A stretch of DNA of 53,546 bases from Phycisphaerae bacterium (GTDB taxonomy: Bacteria > Planctomycetota > Phycisphaerae > UBA1845). Below the pieces are notes generated by a model. The model made no database searches. It was not told where the DNA came from and worked only from the letters and a program-made list of their open reading frames with translations. The stretch is taken from NCBI GenBank assembly GCA_029260235.1, contig JAJDDP010000156.1, positions 1 to 53,546 of the forward strand, written 5' to 3'. Below, piece by piece: positions 42,579 to 50,732 of the stretch. Each line of letters starts with the position of its first letter. The stretch's first letter is position 1. The position numbers and the translations under genes were made by a program.

Positions 42579-44504
42579 ATGAATCTACTGGCTCTGTTCC
42601 TGTCCTCGACTTTGTCCCTTCTGGCAGCCTCAGCCCCCAGCGCTGCTCCGGTCTCTGCCATCCTGCCTGCGGCCTCTGCCATTGGGTCTACATCTGCTCC
42701 GGACATCTCACGCTTCATCAAGATCAAATGGCCTGGGTCCGGTGAAATGGCGCCGGACGGGCGATTCTACTATGTGTTCAACCCGGACGGTATTCACCAA
42801 CTTTTTCGGGCAGGCCCGGAAGGCCCTTCCGAGGCGGCCAAGCAGCTGACGCATTTCGAGGATGGCATCGGCGGCTATGCCTTGAGCGACGACGGCAAGC
42901 ACATCGCCATCACGGCCGCGACGGGGGGCAGCGAGCAGAACGACCTCTATCTTCTCGATACAGCCAATGACAAGTTGGTTGATTTATTCATCGACCCCAA
43001 GATCGTATATGGCAGCCCAGTGTGGCGGCGAGACAGCAAGGCCTTCGCATTTCGGGCCAATGCCGATTCGCCAACGGATTTTCATGTTTACCTCTATGAC
43101 TTGAGCGCTCAATCCCATCGCAGGGTCTTCGAGGGTAAGGGCCATCATTACCCGGTTGATTTTAGTCGCGACGGAACCCGACTGCTGGTGGGGCGGTACA
43201 ACTCCGCCTCGTTTTCCCAGATTTTCGAGGTGGAACTGGACACCCAAAAATCGCGCGAGATCACGCCGGCGGGAGAAGAGTGGGCGTTCTTTGCCGTGGG
43301 GTACGACGCGACAGATGAGCGGATCTTGGTCTCAACGAATTACCAAGGAGATCTCAAGACTTTGCATAGGATCGAACTCGGTACCGGCGATGTCGCGCCG
43401 ATCCTGCCAGACTTGGCCAACTTTGCAGTGGATGGCGCAGACTTCAATGTTGATCGAACAGTCTTGGCGGTCATCATCAACCAGGACGGCTATAGCAAAT
43501 TGCACCTTTTCGGAGCAAGCGATTTGAAGCCCCTGCCGATGCCGCAAATTCCAGAGGGCATCGTAGGCAATGTTGGGTTTTCCGGTTCCAAACTGCTCTA
43601 TTCGCTAAACAACGCCAATACGGCGGGCATCATCTACGCTTGGGACATGAACGCCCCCGACGAGGCGCCCAAAGCTCTCACCAAGGCCCAAACCCAAGGC
43701 ATTGACCTTGGCCAGTTTCGACTCCCCGAATTGGTACACTACTCGTCGTTCGACGGCATGAAGATACCTGCATTCGTTTACCTGCCAGCCGACTACAAGA
43801 AGGGGCAGAAGATACCATTCTTAGTGCAGTATCACGGCGGCCCGGAAGGGCAGTATCGACCTCGGTTCAATAAATCGTTCCAGTACTTCCTAGCCCGAGG
43901 GTTCGGCATCATTGCCCCGAATGTTCGTGGATCGAGCGGCTATGGCAAAGCGTACATCGAGGCCGACAACTACAAGAATCGCTACAAGAGCGTTAGCGAT
44001 GGCGTTTGGGCCGTTAAGTACGTCATCGAACAAGGGTATACCGACGCCCAGATGGTCGGCGCCTGGGGCGGCAGTTATGGCGGGTTTATGGTCATGGCTG
44101 TCATTACTGAAGCACCGGAATTGTTTGGCGCAGCTTGCAACGTGGTCGGCATTTGCAATATCCAGACCTTTCTTGAGCAAACCAAAGCCTACCGGCGACA
44201 CTTGCGGGAGGCTGAGTATGGACCCCTGTCCGACCCGGAGTTTCTGCGATCCATCTCCCCCATTTACAACATCGATAAGATTCGCACCCCGTTGATGCTG
44301 GCCCATGGTTTGAACGATCCCCGCGTTCCCATCGGTGAAGCGCTGCAAGTCGCGGTCGCACTGATCAGCCGGGGGATGGATGTCGAACAGCTCTACTTCC
44401 CCGACGAAGGGCACGGGTTCAGGAAAGAAGCCAATCAGCTGCTCTACTACAAACACTTGGCTGACTTCTTCGAGTCCCGTTTGACCAACAAATCAGGCAG
44501 GTAA
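42579..44504 (+). CDS. Exported S9-family serine peptidase (prolyl oligopeptidase/acylaminoacyl type)
   Basis: About 641 residues from ATG 42579, which is preceded by GGAG; the frame open from 42558 would begin with TTG. A signal peptide (MNLLALFLSSTLSLLAASAPSAA) sends it out of the cytoplasm. An N-terminal beta-propeller (about 50-390, with repeated WD-like strands such as GGYALSDDGKHIAI) covers the C-terminal alpha/beta-hydrolase domain. The triad is Ser499 in WGGSYGGF, Asp580 in HGLNDPRVP and His612 in DEGHGF. It cleaves short peptides or acyl-peptides. The selenoprotein gene follows after about 75 bases. Confidence 0.95.
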   Translation: MNLLALFLSSTLSLLAASAPSAAPVSAILPAASAIGSTSAPDISRFIKIKWPGSGEMAPDGRFYYVFNPDGIHQLFRAGPEGPSEAAKQLTHFEDGIGGYALSDDGKHIAITAATGGSEQNDLYLLDTANDKLVDLFIDPKIVYGSPVWRRDSKAFAFRANADSPTDFHVYLYDLSAQSHRRVFEGKGHHYPVDFSRDGTRLLVGRYNSASFSQIFEVELDTQKSREITPAGEEWAFFAVGYDATDERILVSTNYQGDLKTLHRIELGTGDVAPILPDLANFAVDGADFNVDRTVLAVIINQDGYSKLHLFGASDLKPLPMPQIPEGIVGNVGFSGSKLLYSLNNANTAGIIYAWDMNAPDEAPKALTKAQTQGIDLGQFRLPELVHYSSFDGMKIPAFVYLPADYKKGQKIPFLVQYHGGPEGQYRPRFNKSFQYFLARGFGIIAPNVRGSSGYGKAYIEADNYKNRYKSVSDGVWAVKYVIEQGYTDAQMVGAWGGSYGGFMVMAVITEAPELFGAACNVVGICNIQTFLEQTKAYRRHLREAEYGPLSDPEFLRSISPIYNIDKIRTPLMLAHGLNDPRVPIGEALQVAVALISRGMDVEQLYFPDEGHGFRKEANQLLYYKHLADFFESRLTNKSGR

Positions 44505-44578
44505 ATATCGTGGGAATGTTTCCCGTCCTCAGGCGATTCCTAATCAGTGGCGGGCTTTTGTGAAGGAGTATGCAGCAG

Positions 44579-45511
44579 ATGGCGTGGATGATTCTAATGA
44601 CGGCTGCCCTTGTCGCAGCCCCGGACGATTTGATTCAGGCGACCGCCCACCTCTCGGCCAACGAGCTGACCCTGGGTCAAGAATACAAGATTGATTTGGA
44701 ATTCAAGGTTAAAGACGGCTGGTCCTCGTCAGGAGCAGGAATTCCGGCCCCGCTGCTGCAGGTTGATGTCCCCGAGGGCGTTGAACTGACCGGGCGCCGG
44801 GTGGATGGGTACCGTGCACTGAGCCAGAACGAGTTCATCCACGAGCCCTATGAGCGGCTGATCAAGACCAGCCCTTTTGAGATCGGATTCACGCTGGCTG
44901 CGTCGCCATCGGCCGGGCAGCATATCGGGCTGAACCTGTTGGCCTATGTCAGCCATGACTCCAGCGACGACGCCCGGTTCGTTCGCATTCGACTAGAGTT
45001 GCCGGTTCTACCCAACGCAAATGCAAGCCCGGTGCCGGCTACAAAGTCCGACTGGGGTGTGGGCGACCTGCTGCAGATCGGGCAGAAAGTCGAAGAATTC
45101 ACGCTGCCGCGGGGGGACGGTTCCACCGTGGCCCTGAAGAACTACCTGGGGAAGAACAACATCATCGTGACAACCTACCGGGCGTTCTGGTGACCATTTT
45201 GCGGCACGCAACTGGTCCAGTTGCAAAAAATGTACGACGAGTTCGAGAAGCATGACACCGTGGTAATCGCCATTGCCCAGGAAGACAATGATCTCAAATC
45301 GCACGCTAAGTTCTTGAAGCACTTTGACCCTCAACCCCGATTCGACATCGTTGCCGACCTGGATCGCCAAGCTACGCAGAGGTATGACCGCACGACGGCC
45401 TATCTGATCGACAAACAAGGCGTCGTGAGGCAGATATTTCCCATGCTGATCCATCATCGGGGGTCATGGCGGGCGCTATTGCACGAGGTGGAGGGTTTGG
45501 ACACAGAATAG
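44579..45511 (+). CDS. Exported redoxin-type selenoprotein with Sec-x-x-Cys motif and DsbD/DsbC-like N-terminal domain
   Basis: Read through an in-frame TGA (45191-45193) as selenocysteine 205, the product has 310 residues. Around the codon the sequence is TYRAFW-Sec-PFCGTQL, the place where peroxiredoxin-like redoxins have C-P-x-C, and the frame continues with a complete domain (LQKMYDEFEKHDTVVIAIAQED...VADLDRQATQRYDRTTAYLIDKQGVVRQIF) to a TAG. A 7-bp hairpin follows the TGA at the distance required of a bacterial SECIS. The first ATG (44570) is 1 base from AAGGAG, so ATG 44579 (10 bases) is chosen; it opens a short signal peptide (AWMILMTAALVAA). Residues 20-140 resemble the DsbD/DsbC-like beta-sandwich. 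Likely a periplasmic thiol-disulfide or peroxide enzyme. If the TGA were a stop, the redoxin domain would be cut before its resolving cysteine. Confidence 0.85.
45191..45193 (+). other. In-frame UGA read as selenocysteine
   Basis: TGG-TGA-CCA-TTT-TGC encodes W-Sec-P-F-C. The codon sits at the exact position of the peroxidatic cysteine in CPxC-type redoxins, and coding continues for 105 more codons in the same frame. Confidence 0.85.
45208..45224 (+). promoter_or_regulatory. Bacterial SECIS hairpin candidate
   Basis: GCAACTG (45208-45214) pairs perfectly with CAGTTGC (45218-45224) around a GTC triloop, 21 nt after the UGA. Bacterial SECIS elements lie within the reading frame with the apical loop about 16-37 nt downstream and a G near the start of the loop. 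The apex GGUC is shared with the E. coli fdhF element; the bulged U of that element is not present here. Target of SelB by inference. Confidence 0.75.
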
Positions 45512-45634
45512 GAGTGCCGCGCAATTCGACGGCGTGGCCCATATCCCCGGCGGGGGGCTTTCACTATAATTTTCGCAGTCGGTGAGCGGGATCACCGGCA
45601 GCATCGTCCAACTTATCATGTAGTGGAGTCTTCA

Positions 45635-47320
45635 ATGCGCAAGCTATGTATCGCACTATTCGTTTCTCTGATGGCAGGGCAAGCAGCCATGGCTGACAAC
45701 GACCGAACCCAGGCAGAGGCAGAGTTCTTCAGCCTGCTGGAAGGCTATCTTGCCCAGTACAAGCCGTTGTGGCTGGAATCGCAGCAGGCGTGGTGGGAAG
45801 CGAATGTCGCTGGCTCTGACGAGGCAGTCGCCCGCAAGAAAGTAGCCGATAAAGCTGTGGTCAAGCTGCACAGTGATCGAGACATGTTTGCCCGCCTGAA
45901 GTCGCTGACTGAAGGAGGCCAGGTGCGTGACGTGGCACTTGCCCGTCAATTGAACATCATGTACCGCTCGTTTCTTCGGGGACAAGCAGACCCCGAGTTG
46001 CTGGACCGAATTGTCGAACTGGAAGCCGATGTCGAGCAGCTCTTCAATAATCACCGCAGCAAGTTGGGCGACAAGACGTTGTCTGAAAATGACATCCGCC
46101 AGATCCTGAGCACGACAAAAGATTCCGCAGAAGCAGAGGCCGCCTGGAAGGGATACATGGAAATTGGCGTCAAAGAGGAGGCCAATCTTCGAGAGCTAGT
46201 TGGGCTTCGCAATAAGTTGGCCAAGCAATTGGGCTTCAAGAACTACTACTCCATGAGCCTGTCGCTGCAAGAAATCGTGGAAGAGGATTTCCTCAAGTTG
46301 TTCGACGAACTGGATGAACTTACCCGCAAACCATTTGAAGGAATCAAAGCGGGCATCGATTCGAGCCAAGCCAAACGATTTGGCATCGAGGTGAGCGAGC
46401 TTAGGCCTTGGCATTTCAATGATCTCTTCTTCCAAGAAGCACCCGCCGATGGAGAGATTGATCTCGACGCCTTATTCAAGGGCGTTGATTTGATTGCCAT
46501 GACCCGAAAATACTACGCCGGCATGGGTATGCCCTGCGAAGACATCATCAAGCGCAGTGATCTGTACGAAAAACCCGGCAAGAGTTCACATGCTTTTTGC
46601 AACGATATGAATCGCGAGGGTGACATCCGCGTGCTTTGCAATCTGAAGGAGAATCTCTACTGGGCTGATACGCTCGTCCATGAGGTGGGCCATGCCGTCT
46701 ACGACAAGTACATTCGGCGAGAGCTTCCCTTTCTCCTACGTTCTGCCTCGCACAGCATCACCACCGAAGGCATCGCCATGATGTATGGTGCCATGGTCAA
46801 ACACCCCGATTTCCTGGTGAATGTTCGGGGGCTGAAGGCGGAGGAGGCGGAAGATGTGTGCATGGCTGCGGCAAACATGCTGCGGCGCGAGAAGGTGCTG
46901 TTTAGCCGCTGGACTCAAGTCATGGTGCGCTTCGAGTACGGCATGTACAACGATCCCGATCAGAATTTGGGAAAACTTTGGTGGGATCTCAAGAAGAAAT
47001 ACCAGCTGTTGAATCCACCCGAGACGGTCGATCGACCCGACTACGCCGCCAAGCTGCACGTCTTGTCTGCTCCGGTTTACTATCATAGCTACTTGATGGG
47101 TGATCTCTTTGCTGCCCAGGTACGGCATCATGTCGCGACAAAAGTGCTGGGGCTGGGCAGTGCGGTCGAGACCAGCTTTCAAGGCCAACCCAAGGCAGGG
47201 ACGTACTTCAAGGAACAAGTCTTTGGCCCTGGAAATCTATACCCCTGGCACGAGCTAACCAAACGAGCGACCGGCGAGCCGTTGACGGCAAAGTACTTCG
47301 CCGAGCAGTTCGTTGATTGA
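45635..47320 (+). CDS. Exported M2-like (angiotensin-converting-enzyme-type) zinc metallopeptidase
   Basis: About 561 residues from ATG 45635, with GGAG 6 bases before. A signal peptide (LCIALFVSLMAGQAAMA) precedes a mostly helical protein. The zinc motif HEVGH (349-353, catalytic Glu350) is followed 25 residues later by Glu378 in TTEGIAMMYG, the spacing of gluzincins of the M2/M3 type. LRELVGLRNKLAKQLGFKNYYSMSL matches M2/M3 families. M2 members release dipeptides from C-termini. Like the S9 peptidase two genes upstream it is exported, so this locus suggests a periplasmic peptide-degrading set with a redox protein between. Confidence 0.88.
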   Translation: MRKLCIALFVSLMAGQAAMADNDRTQAEAEFFSLLEGYLAQYKPLWLESQQAWWEANVAGSDEAVARKKVADKAVVKLHSDRDMFARLKSLTEGGQVRDVALARQLNIMYRSFLRGQADPELLDRIVELEADVEQLFNNHRSKLGDKTLSENDIRQILSTTKDSAEAEAAWKGYMEIGVKEEANLRELVGLRNKLAKQLGFKNYYSMSLSLQEIVEEDFLKLFDELDELTRKPFEGIKAGIDSSQAKRFGIEVSELRPWHFNDLFFQEAPADGEIDLDALFKGVDLIAMTRKYYAGMGMPCEDIIKRSDLYEKPGKSSHAFCNDMNREGDIRVLCNLKENLYWADTLVHEVGHAVYDKYIRRELPFLLRSASHSITTEGIAMMYGAMVKHPDFLVNVRGLKAEEAEDVCMAAANMLRREKVLFSRWTQVMVRFEYGMYNDPDQNLGKLWWDLKKKYQLLNPPETVDRPDYAAKLHVLSAPVYYHSYLMGDLFAAQVRHHVATKVLGLGSAVETSFQGQPKAGTYFKEQVFGPGNLYPWHELTKRATGEPLTAKYFAEQFVD

Positions 47321-47381
47321 CCCTGGCGGGCGTAGCGGTCCCATTGAGGTCACCAGAGGCTCTGTCCGTAGCAGCTTCGGA

Positions 47382-47858
47382 CTAGGTTGTGGCCGTCTCT
47401 GTCTTGCGCTTTCGCCCGAATACGCGTCGATCCAGCCCGAGGCAGCCACTTCCAGAAACTAGCAGCGAAAGGCCCGCGGCTGCCAGCAATAACATGAGGC
47501 CGTTGGAGCCGCCCTGGTCGATCTCCAGGATCCTGAGAACCCCAGCATCGCCCCCAAGAATTGCGGTATTCGCCCAAAGGCCTACAGCGGCCAAAAGGCC
47601 CAAGGAAGTCAGCCGCGTCAAGAAGCCGACACCCAGCAGTCCGGCCAAGCTGATCTCCCCGACGCCTCTAAGAGCGCCCCAGCCGGCGGACACGTCCACA
47701 CCGTCTGCATCTACGATAGCTTGCTCCTCCTCCACGCCGCTGCCGGCCCCCTGCAGCTGCCCCAGGCCGTGCATGAGCAGCACCGCAGCCAGGCCAAGCC
47801 GCAAAATCAGCGGCGAAACGTGTGGGAGTCGGTCCCGAATGGATTGTTGATCGTTCAT
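47382..47858 (-). CDS. DoxX-family membrane protein
   Basis: About 158 residues. The second of two close ATGs is chosen (47858) because GGAG is 6 bases before it and abuts the first. Four hydrophobic segments are visible (LILRLGLAAVLLMHGLG, ISLAGLLGVGFLTRLTSLGLLAAVGLWANTA, and GLMLLLAAAGLSLLVSGSG), with the DoxX pattern R-L-x-L-A-x3-L-x2-H-G and a basic tail. DoxX proteins are small inner-membrane proteins of uncertain role, some tied to redox or respiratory functions. The insert GVEEEQAIVDADGVDVSAG between segments 1 and 2 is acidic. No operon partner. Confidence 0.8.
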   Translation of the reverse strand: MNDQQSIRDRLPHVSPLILRLGLAAVLLMHGLGQLQGAGSGVEEEQAIVDADGVDVSAGWGALRGVGEISLAGLLGVGFLTRLTSLGLLAAVGLWANTAILGGDAGVLRILEIDQGGSNGLMLLLAAAGLSLLVSGSGCLGLDRRVFGRKRKTETATT

Positions 47859-48166
47859 GTTCATCTCCTCGACCAGGAAGGGTTGCTCTTGATCATCTTC
47901 ATGTGTGTTGGGAAAAGGATGGCCGCTCAAGCCACAGCCCCCAACTTGTACGGTTAACGGATTGCTTCGTGGATTCGCTCTCCTGCACCTATTCATAGGC
48001 CACTGGGTTCGTTCTGCAAATTACAAACCTACCCGCTCTTTGGAATCGACGACAATTCCCTACGAGGGTCTTGGCCGGTATGATTCTCAACCGGGGCCGC
48101 CTGCGCTCTGCGTGCCCCCGGTCTATTCGCCGAAGTTGGCTAACTATTTGCTGCGAGGTGGATTCC
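47859..48166. other. Intergenic region between divergent DoxX and HAD-like genes
   Basis: About 308 bases holding the upstream region of the HAD-like gene and of the DoxX gene. GGTATGAT near 48078 is a -10-like match without a good -35. The frame that reads upstream of 48158 is open but has no ribosome site or domain. Nothing else recognised. Confidence 0.4.
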
Positions 48167-48823
48167 TTGAAATTTTTGATCGAATGCGACGGCGTCCTTC
48201 TAGATTCTCAGCCCGCCTTCTGGGAGGGCTACTGCTCTATTTGTGCAGAAATGGGCCTGCCCAAGTCCGCCCCGGATGCGTATTGGCGTGCGGTCCGCAG
48301 GGGGGATCCGGACGGAGAATTGATTCAAGGGGCCAAACCCTTCAAGCTGCGCGATTACCGCCAACGATTCGACGAGTGGATTGAGACTGACCAAGCCATT
48401 GCGGCGATGGAATCCCACAAATGCGCTGCTGAGGCCATGTCGCGCTTGAAGGATTTTGGCGAATGTGTATTGGTGAATCTTGGCACCAATCGAGAGGCCA
48501 GGCAGGCCAAGCTAGATCAAGAGGGTCTTTCGATCCACTTTTCGCGGATGAAAGCACTGTCACCAGACCGCGGTTACCGGGTGGATCAGCTCCGCGCCTT
48601 ATGCGAGAACGATCCACAGACTGTCGTCGTAGCAGCCTCAGAAGCACTAGTCCTAATCGCTGATGAGGCTGGGCTGTTTTGCGTTGGCCTCTCGTGTGGA
48701 GGCTGCACGAAGGCGAGGCTGCGTCGCATCGGCGCCCGAATTTTGTTTGCAGATCTTGAGGCACTCGTTGCCTGCGTCGTATCAGGCGGCGACGAACTGC
48801 GCGAAGCCGGTTTGCCCGGCTAG
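48167..48823 (+). CDS. HAD-superfamily protein with degenerate catalytic motifs
   Basis: About 218 residues from TTG 48167, where MKFLIECDGVLLDSQPAFWEGY begins in family style and GAGGTGGA serves as ribosome site; GTG at 48158 is an alternative. The fold and cap fit HAD phosphatases, but motif I reads ECDGV, so the nucleophilic Asp is Glu. Motif IV (normally G-D-x3-D) reads VVVAASEALVLIADEAG and lacks the acidic pair. Motif II is VLVNLGTNREARQ. It is probably not an active phosphatase, and may be regulatory or bind a sugar phosphate. kdsA follows after 39 bases; Kdo-8-phosphate phosphatase KdsC is also a HAD enzyme, so a relation is conceivable. Confidence 0.65.
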   Translation: MKFLIECDGVLLDSQPAFWEGYCSICAEMGLPKSAPDAYWRAVRRGDPDGELIQGAKPFKLRDYRQRFDEWIETDQAIAAMESHKCAAEAMSRLKDFGECVLVNLGTNREARQAKLDQEGLSIHFSRMKALSPDRGYRVDQLRALCENDPQTVVVAASEALVLIADEAGLFCVGLSCGGCTKARLRRIGARILFADLEALVACVVSGGDELREAGLPG

Positions 48824-48862
48824 CCGATTGACGGGTCGGCAAGAGGCGAATACGTTAAGCTC

Positions 48863-49690
48863 ATGAGTATCGAAAGGGCCAAGTTGGGGCCTCACTCCGT
48901 TGGGCGGGATGAACCCATCATCCTGCTGGGTGGGCCTTGCGTCATCGAATCTCGCGACCACACCCTGCGGCTGGCTGATCAAATTGCCAAGATTTGTCGC
49001 CAGCGCAACATGCCGCTGGTCTTCAAAGCAAGCTTCGACAAAGCCAACCGCTCAAGCATCGGCAGTTTCCGAGGCCCCGGACTAGTGGATGGGTTAGCCA
49101 TCCTCGCCGAAGTACACAGTGAACTAGGGCTGCCCGTGGTGAGCGACATCCATTCACCCGAACAAGCTGCTACTGCAGGCGAAGCTCTCGACTGCATTCA
49201 GCTTCCTGCGTTTCTGTGCCGGCAAACCGACTTGATTCTCGCAGCCGCTCGGACGGGCAAGTGCGTCAACATCAAGAAGGGCCAATTCATGTCACCAGAA
49301 GAAATGGGCAACGTCGTTGAGAAAGCCCGCTCTGTTGGCAACGATAGCATCCTACTGACCGAACGAGGGACATTCTTTGGCTATAACCGATTGGTCAATG
49401 ATATGACCTCGTTGCGACGCATGGGAAAATTCGCGCCGGTCGTGTTCGATGCCACGCATAGCTGTCAACTTCCCGGTGGGGCTGGGACTACAAGTGGCGG
49501 GAACAGAGAGCACGCGCCAAGTCTGGCGCTAGCGGCTATCGCAGCCGGCGCCGATGCACTCTTCCTCGAAGTGCATGACGATCCCGAGAACGCCAAGAGC
49601 GACGCTGCAACGGTCTATCCGCTTGCCGAATTGGATGGGTTGATTGATCGCATTAAGCGCGTGGCCGAGGCGGTCGGCAGGCCTGTCTGA
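48863..49690 (+). CDS. kdsA: 3-deoxy-D-manno-octulosonate 8-phosphate synthase, metal-dependent type
   Basis: A 275-residue enzyme that condenses arabinose 5-phosphate and phosphoenolpyruvate to Kdo-8-phosphate, an LPS core precursor. Signatures are ILLGGPCVIESRDHTL, FKASFDKANRSSIGSFRGPG, NIKKGQFMSPEEM, TERGTFFGYNRLVNDM and FDATHSCQLPGG. The Cys in GGPC is the metal-ligand position; metal-independent enzymes such as that of E. coli have Asn there, so this one should need a divalent metal. It implies LPS or a Kdo-containing polysaccharide. It lies next to a degenerate HAD gene and converges on tadC. Confidence 0.95.
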   Translation: MSIERAKLGPHSVGRDEPIILLGGPCVIESRDHTLRLADQIAKICRQRNMPLVFKASFDKANRSSIGSFRGPGLVDGLAILAEVHSELGLPVVSDIHSPEQAATAGEALDCIQLPAFLCRQTDLILAAARTGKCVNIKKGQFMSPEEMGNVVEKARSVGNDSILLTERGTFFGYNRLVNDMTSLRRMGKFAPVVFDATHSCQLPGGAGTTSGGNREHAPSLALAAIAAGADALFLEVHDDPENAKSDAATVYPLAELDGLIDRIKRVAEAVGRPV

Positions 49691-49767
49691 AATTGCCGGA
49701 GTGCCACAAATCCAAGGCCCACGATCTTCGTACCGGAATGCAACCTTTGACGCCCGACAAAGGGGGC

Positions 49768-50709
49768 CTACAGTCCGCCCGTGCTGCCCATGGTGTCAAT
49801 CAGCCGCAGAGCCGCCGGCCCGGCCAATACCACGAAGATCGCTGGGAAGATGAAGAGAATCAGGGGAGCCATGAGTTTGACGGTGGTTTTTTGGGCTCGC
49901 TCTTCAGCTTCTTGACGCCGCTTGACCCGCAAGGCGTCGGCTTGGTTTCGCAATGCAGAGGCGATACTAGTGCCGAACCGCTCAGCCTGATTGACAATGC
50001 TGACCAGTGATCGCATCTGCGGAACGCCGGTTCGCGTCGCCATGTTGCCCAGCGCCTCTGAACGAGGAATACCCATTTGTGATTCGAGCGTGGCGATCTG
50101 AAATTCCTCGCTGAGGAGAGGGTGCACGTTCTTCATTTCGTCACCGACACGTTGAATGGCTGAGTCCAACGCCAACCCAGATTCCACCGAGATGACCATC
50201 AGGTCGAGCGAATCGGGCAGCCCGCGGACCACCTGCTCCATCCGGCGGTTGGCGGCCATGCTCAGCCAAAAATTGGGCGCCCAGAATCCAGCACCAGCCG
50301 CCATGACCGTCCAGCCAAACAGCTTGTTCGTCTCGGCGCCTTGGCTCCACATGTAAATACAGACGAGTAGCCCGAGTAAGATGGCGACAATGGTCTTACT
50401 GGCCAGAAAGATTGTGGCGCTATTCTCTTCGCGCAAACCAGCGGTGGCCAACTTGAGATTCAGCTTGGACATTTCCTCCGCATTCTTGGGCATCACCGGT
50501 CTAGTGGCGAAGGGAGCCATTGACTGAACCACCTTGGAAGCTACAGATTCCTTGGCATCGCTGCGCAGCAGGGCGAGATCGTCCGTGGACTTCTTGCCTG
50601 CCACCCGCCGCCGTATCGCTTCCGCCTGATCATCCTTGTTCGGCAAGAGGGCGTAGACAACTAGGCCGACGCTTATCACGATCATGATGACGATGGTCAT
50701 TATGGACAT
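49768..50709 (-). CDS. tadC: Tad pilus inner-membrane protein TadC
   Basis: A 313-residue type II secretion F-domain protein. Hydrophobic segments at the N-terminus (MTIVIMIVISVGLVVYALLP), the middle (IFLASKTIVAILLGLLVCIYMW and AAGAGFWAPNFWLSMAANRRM) and the C-terminus (LMAPLILFIFPAIFVVLAGPAALRL) frame the cytoplasmic F domain with GLPDSLDLMVISVESGLALDSAIQRVGDEM. TadC and TadB form the platform that the CpaF motor acts on. GGGAGA precedes the ATG. It is downstream of tadB with a 23-base gap. Confidence 0.93.
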   Translation of the reverse strand: MSIMTIVIMIVISVGLVVYALLPNKDDQAEAIRRRVAGKKSTDDLALLRSDAKESVASKVVQSMAPFATRPVMPKNAEEMSKLNLKLATAGLREENSATIFLASKTIVAILLGLLVCIYMWSQGAETNKLFGWTVMAAGAGFWAPNFWLSMAANRRMEQVVRGLPDSLDLMVISVESGLALDSAIQRVGDEMKNVHPLLSEEFQIATLESQMGIPRSEALGNMATRTGVPQMRSLVSIVNQAERFGTSIASALRNQADALRVKRRQEAEERAQKTTVKLMAPLILFIFPAIFVVLAGPAALRLIDTMGSTGGL

Positions 50710-50732
50710 TGCTCAATCTCCCTATTCGGCGG

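Noticed and set aside
45221..45511. A separate 96-residue redoxin-like gene starting at TTG 45221
   Set aside because: It is in the same frame as the upstream gene across the TGA at 45191, the TTG has no ribosome site, and the domain would lack its active-site cysteine position. It is better read as the continuation of the selenoprotein.
49691..49767. Terminator between convergent kdsA and tadC
   Set aside because: Only a 6-bp AGGCCC/GGGCCT pair with a very long loop is possible, and no T tract follows.
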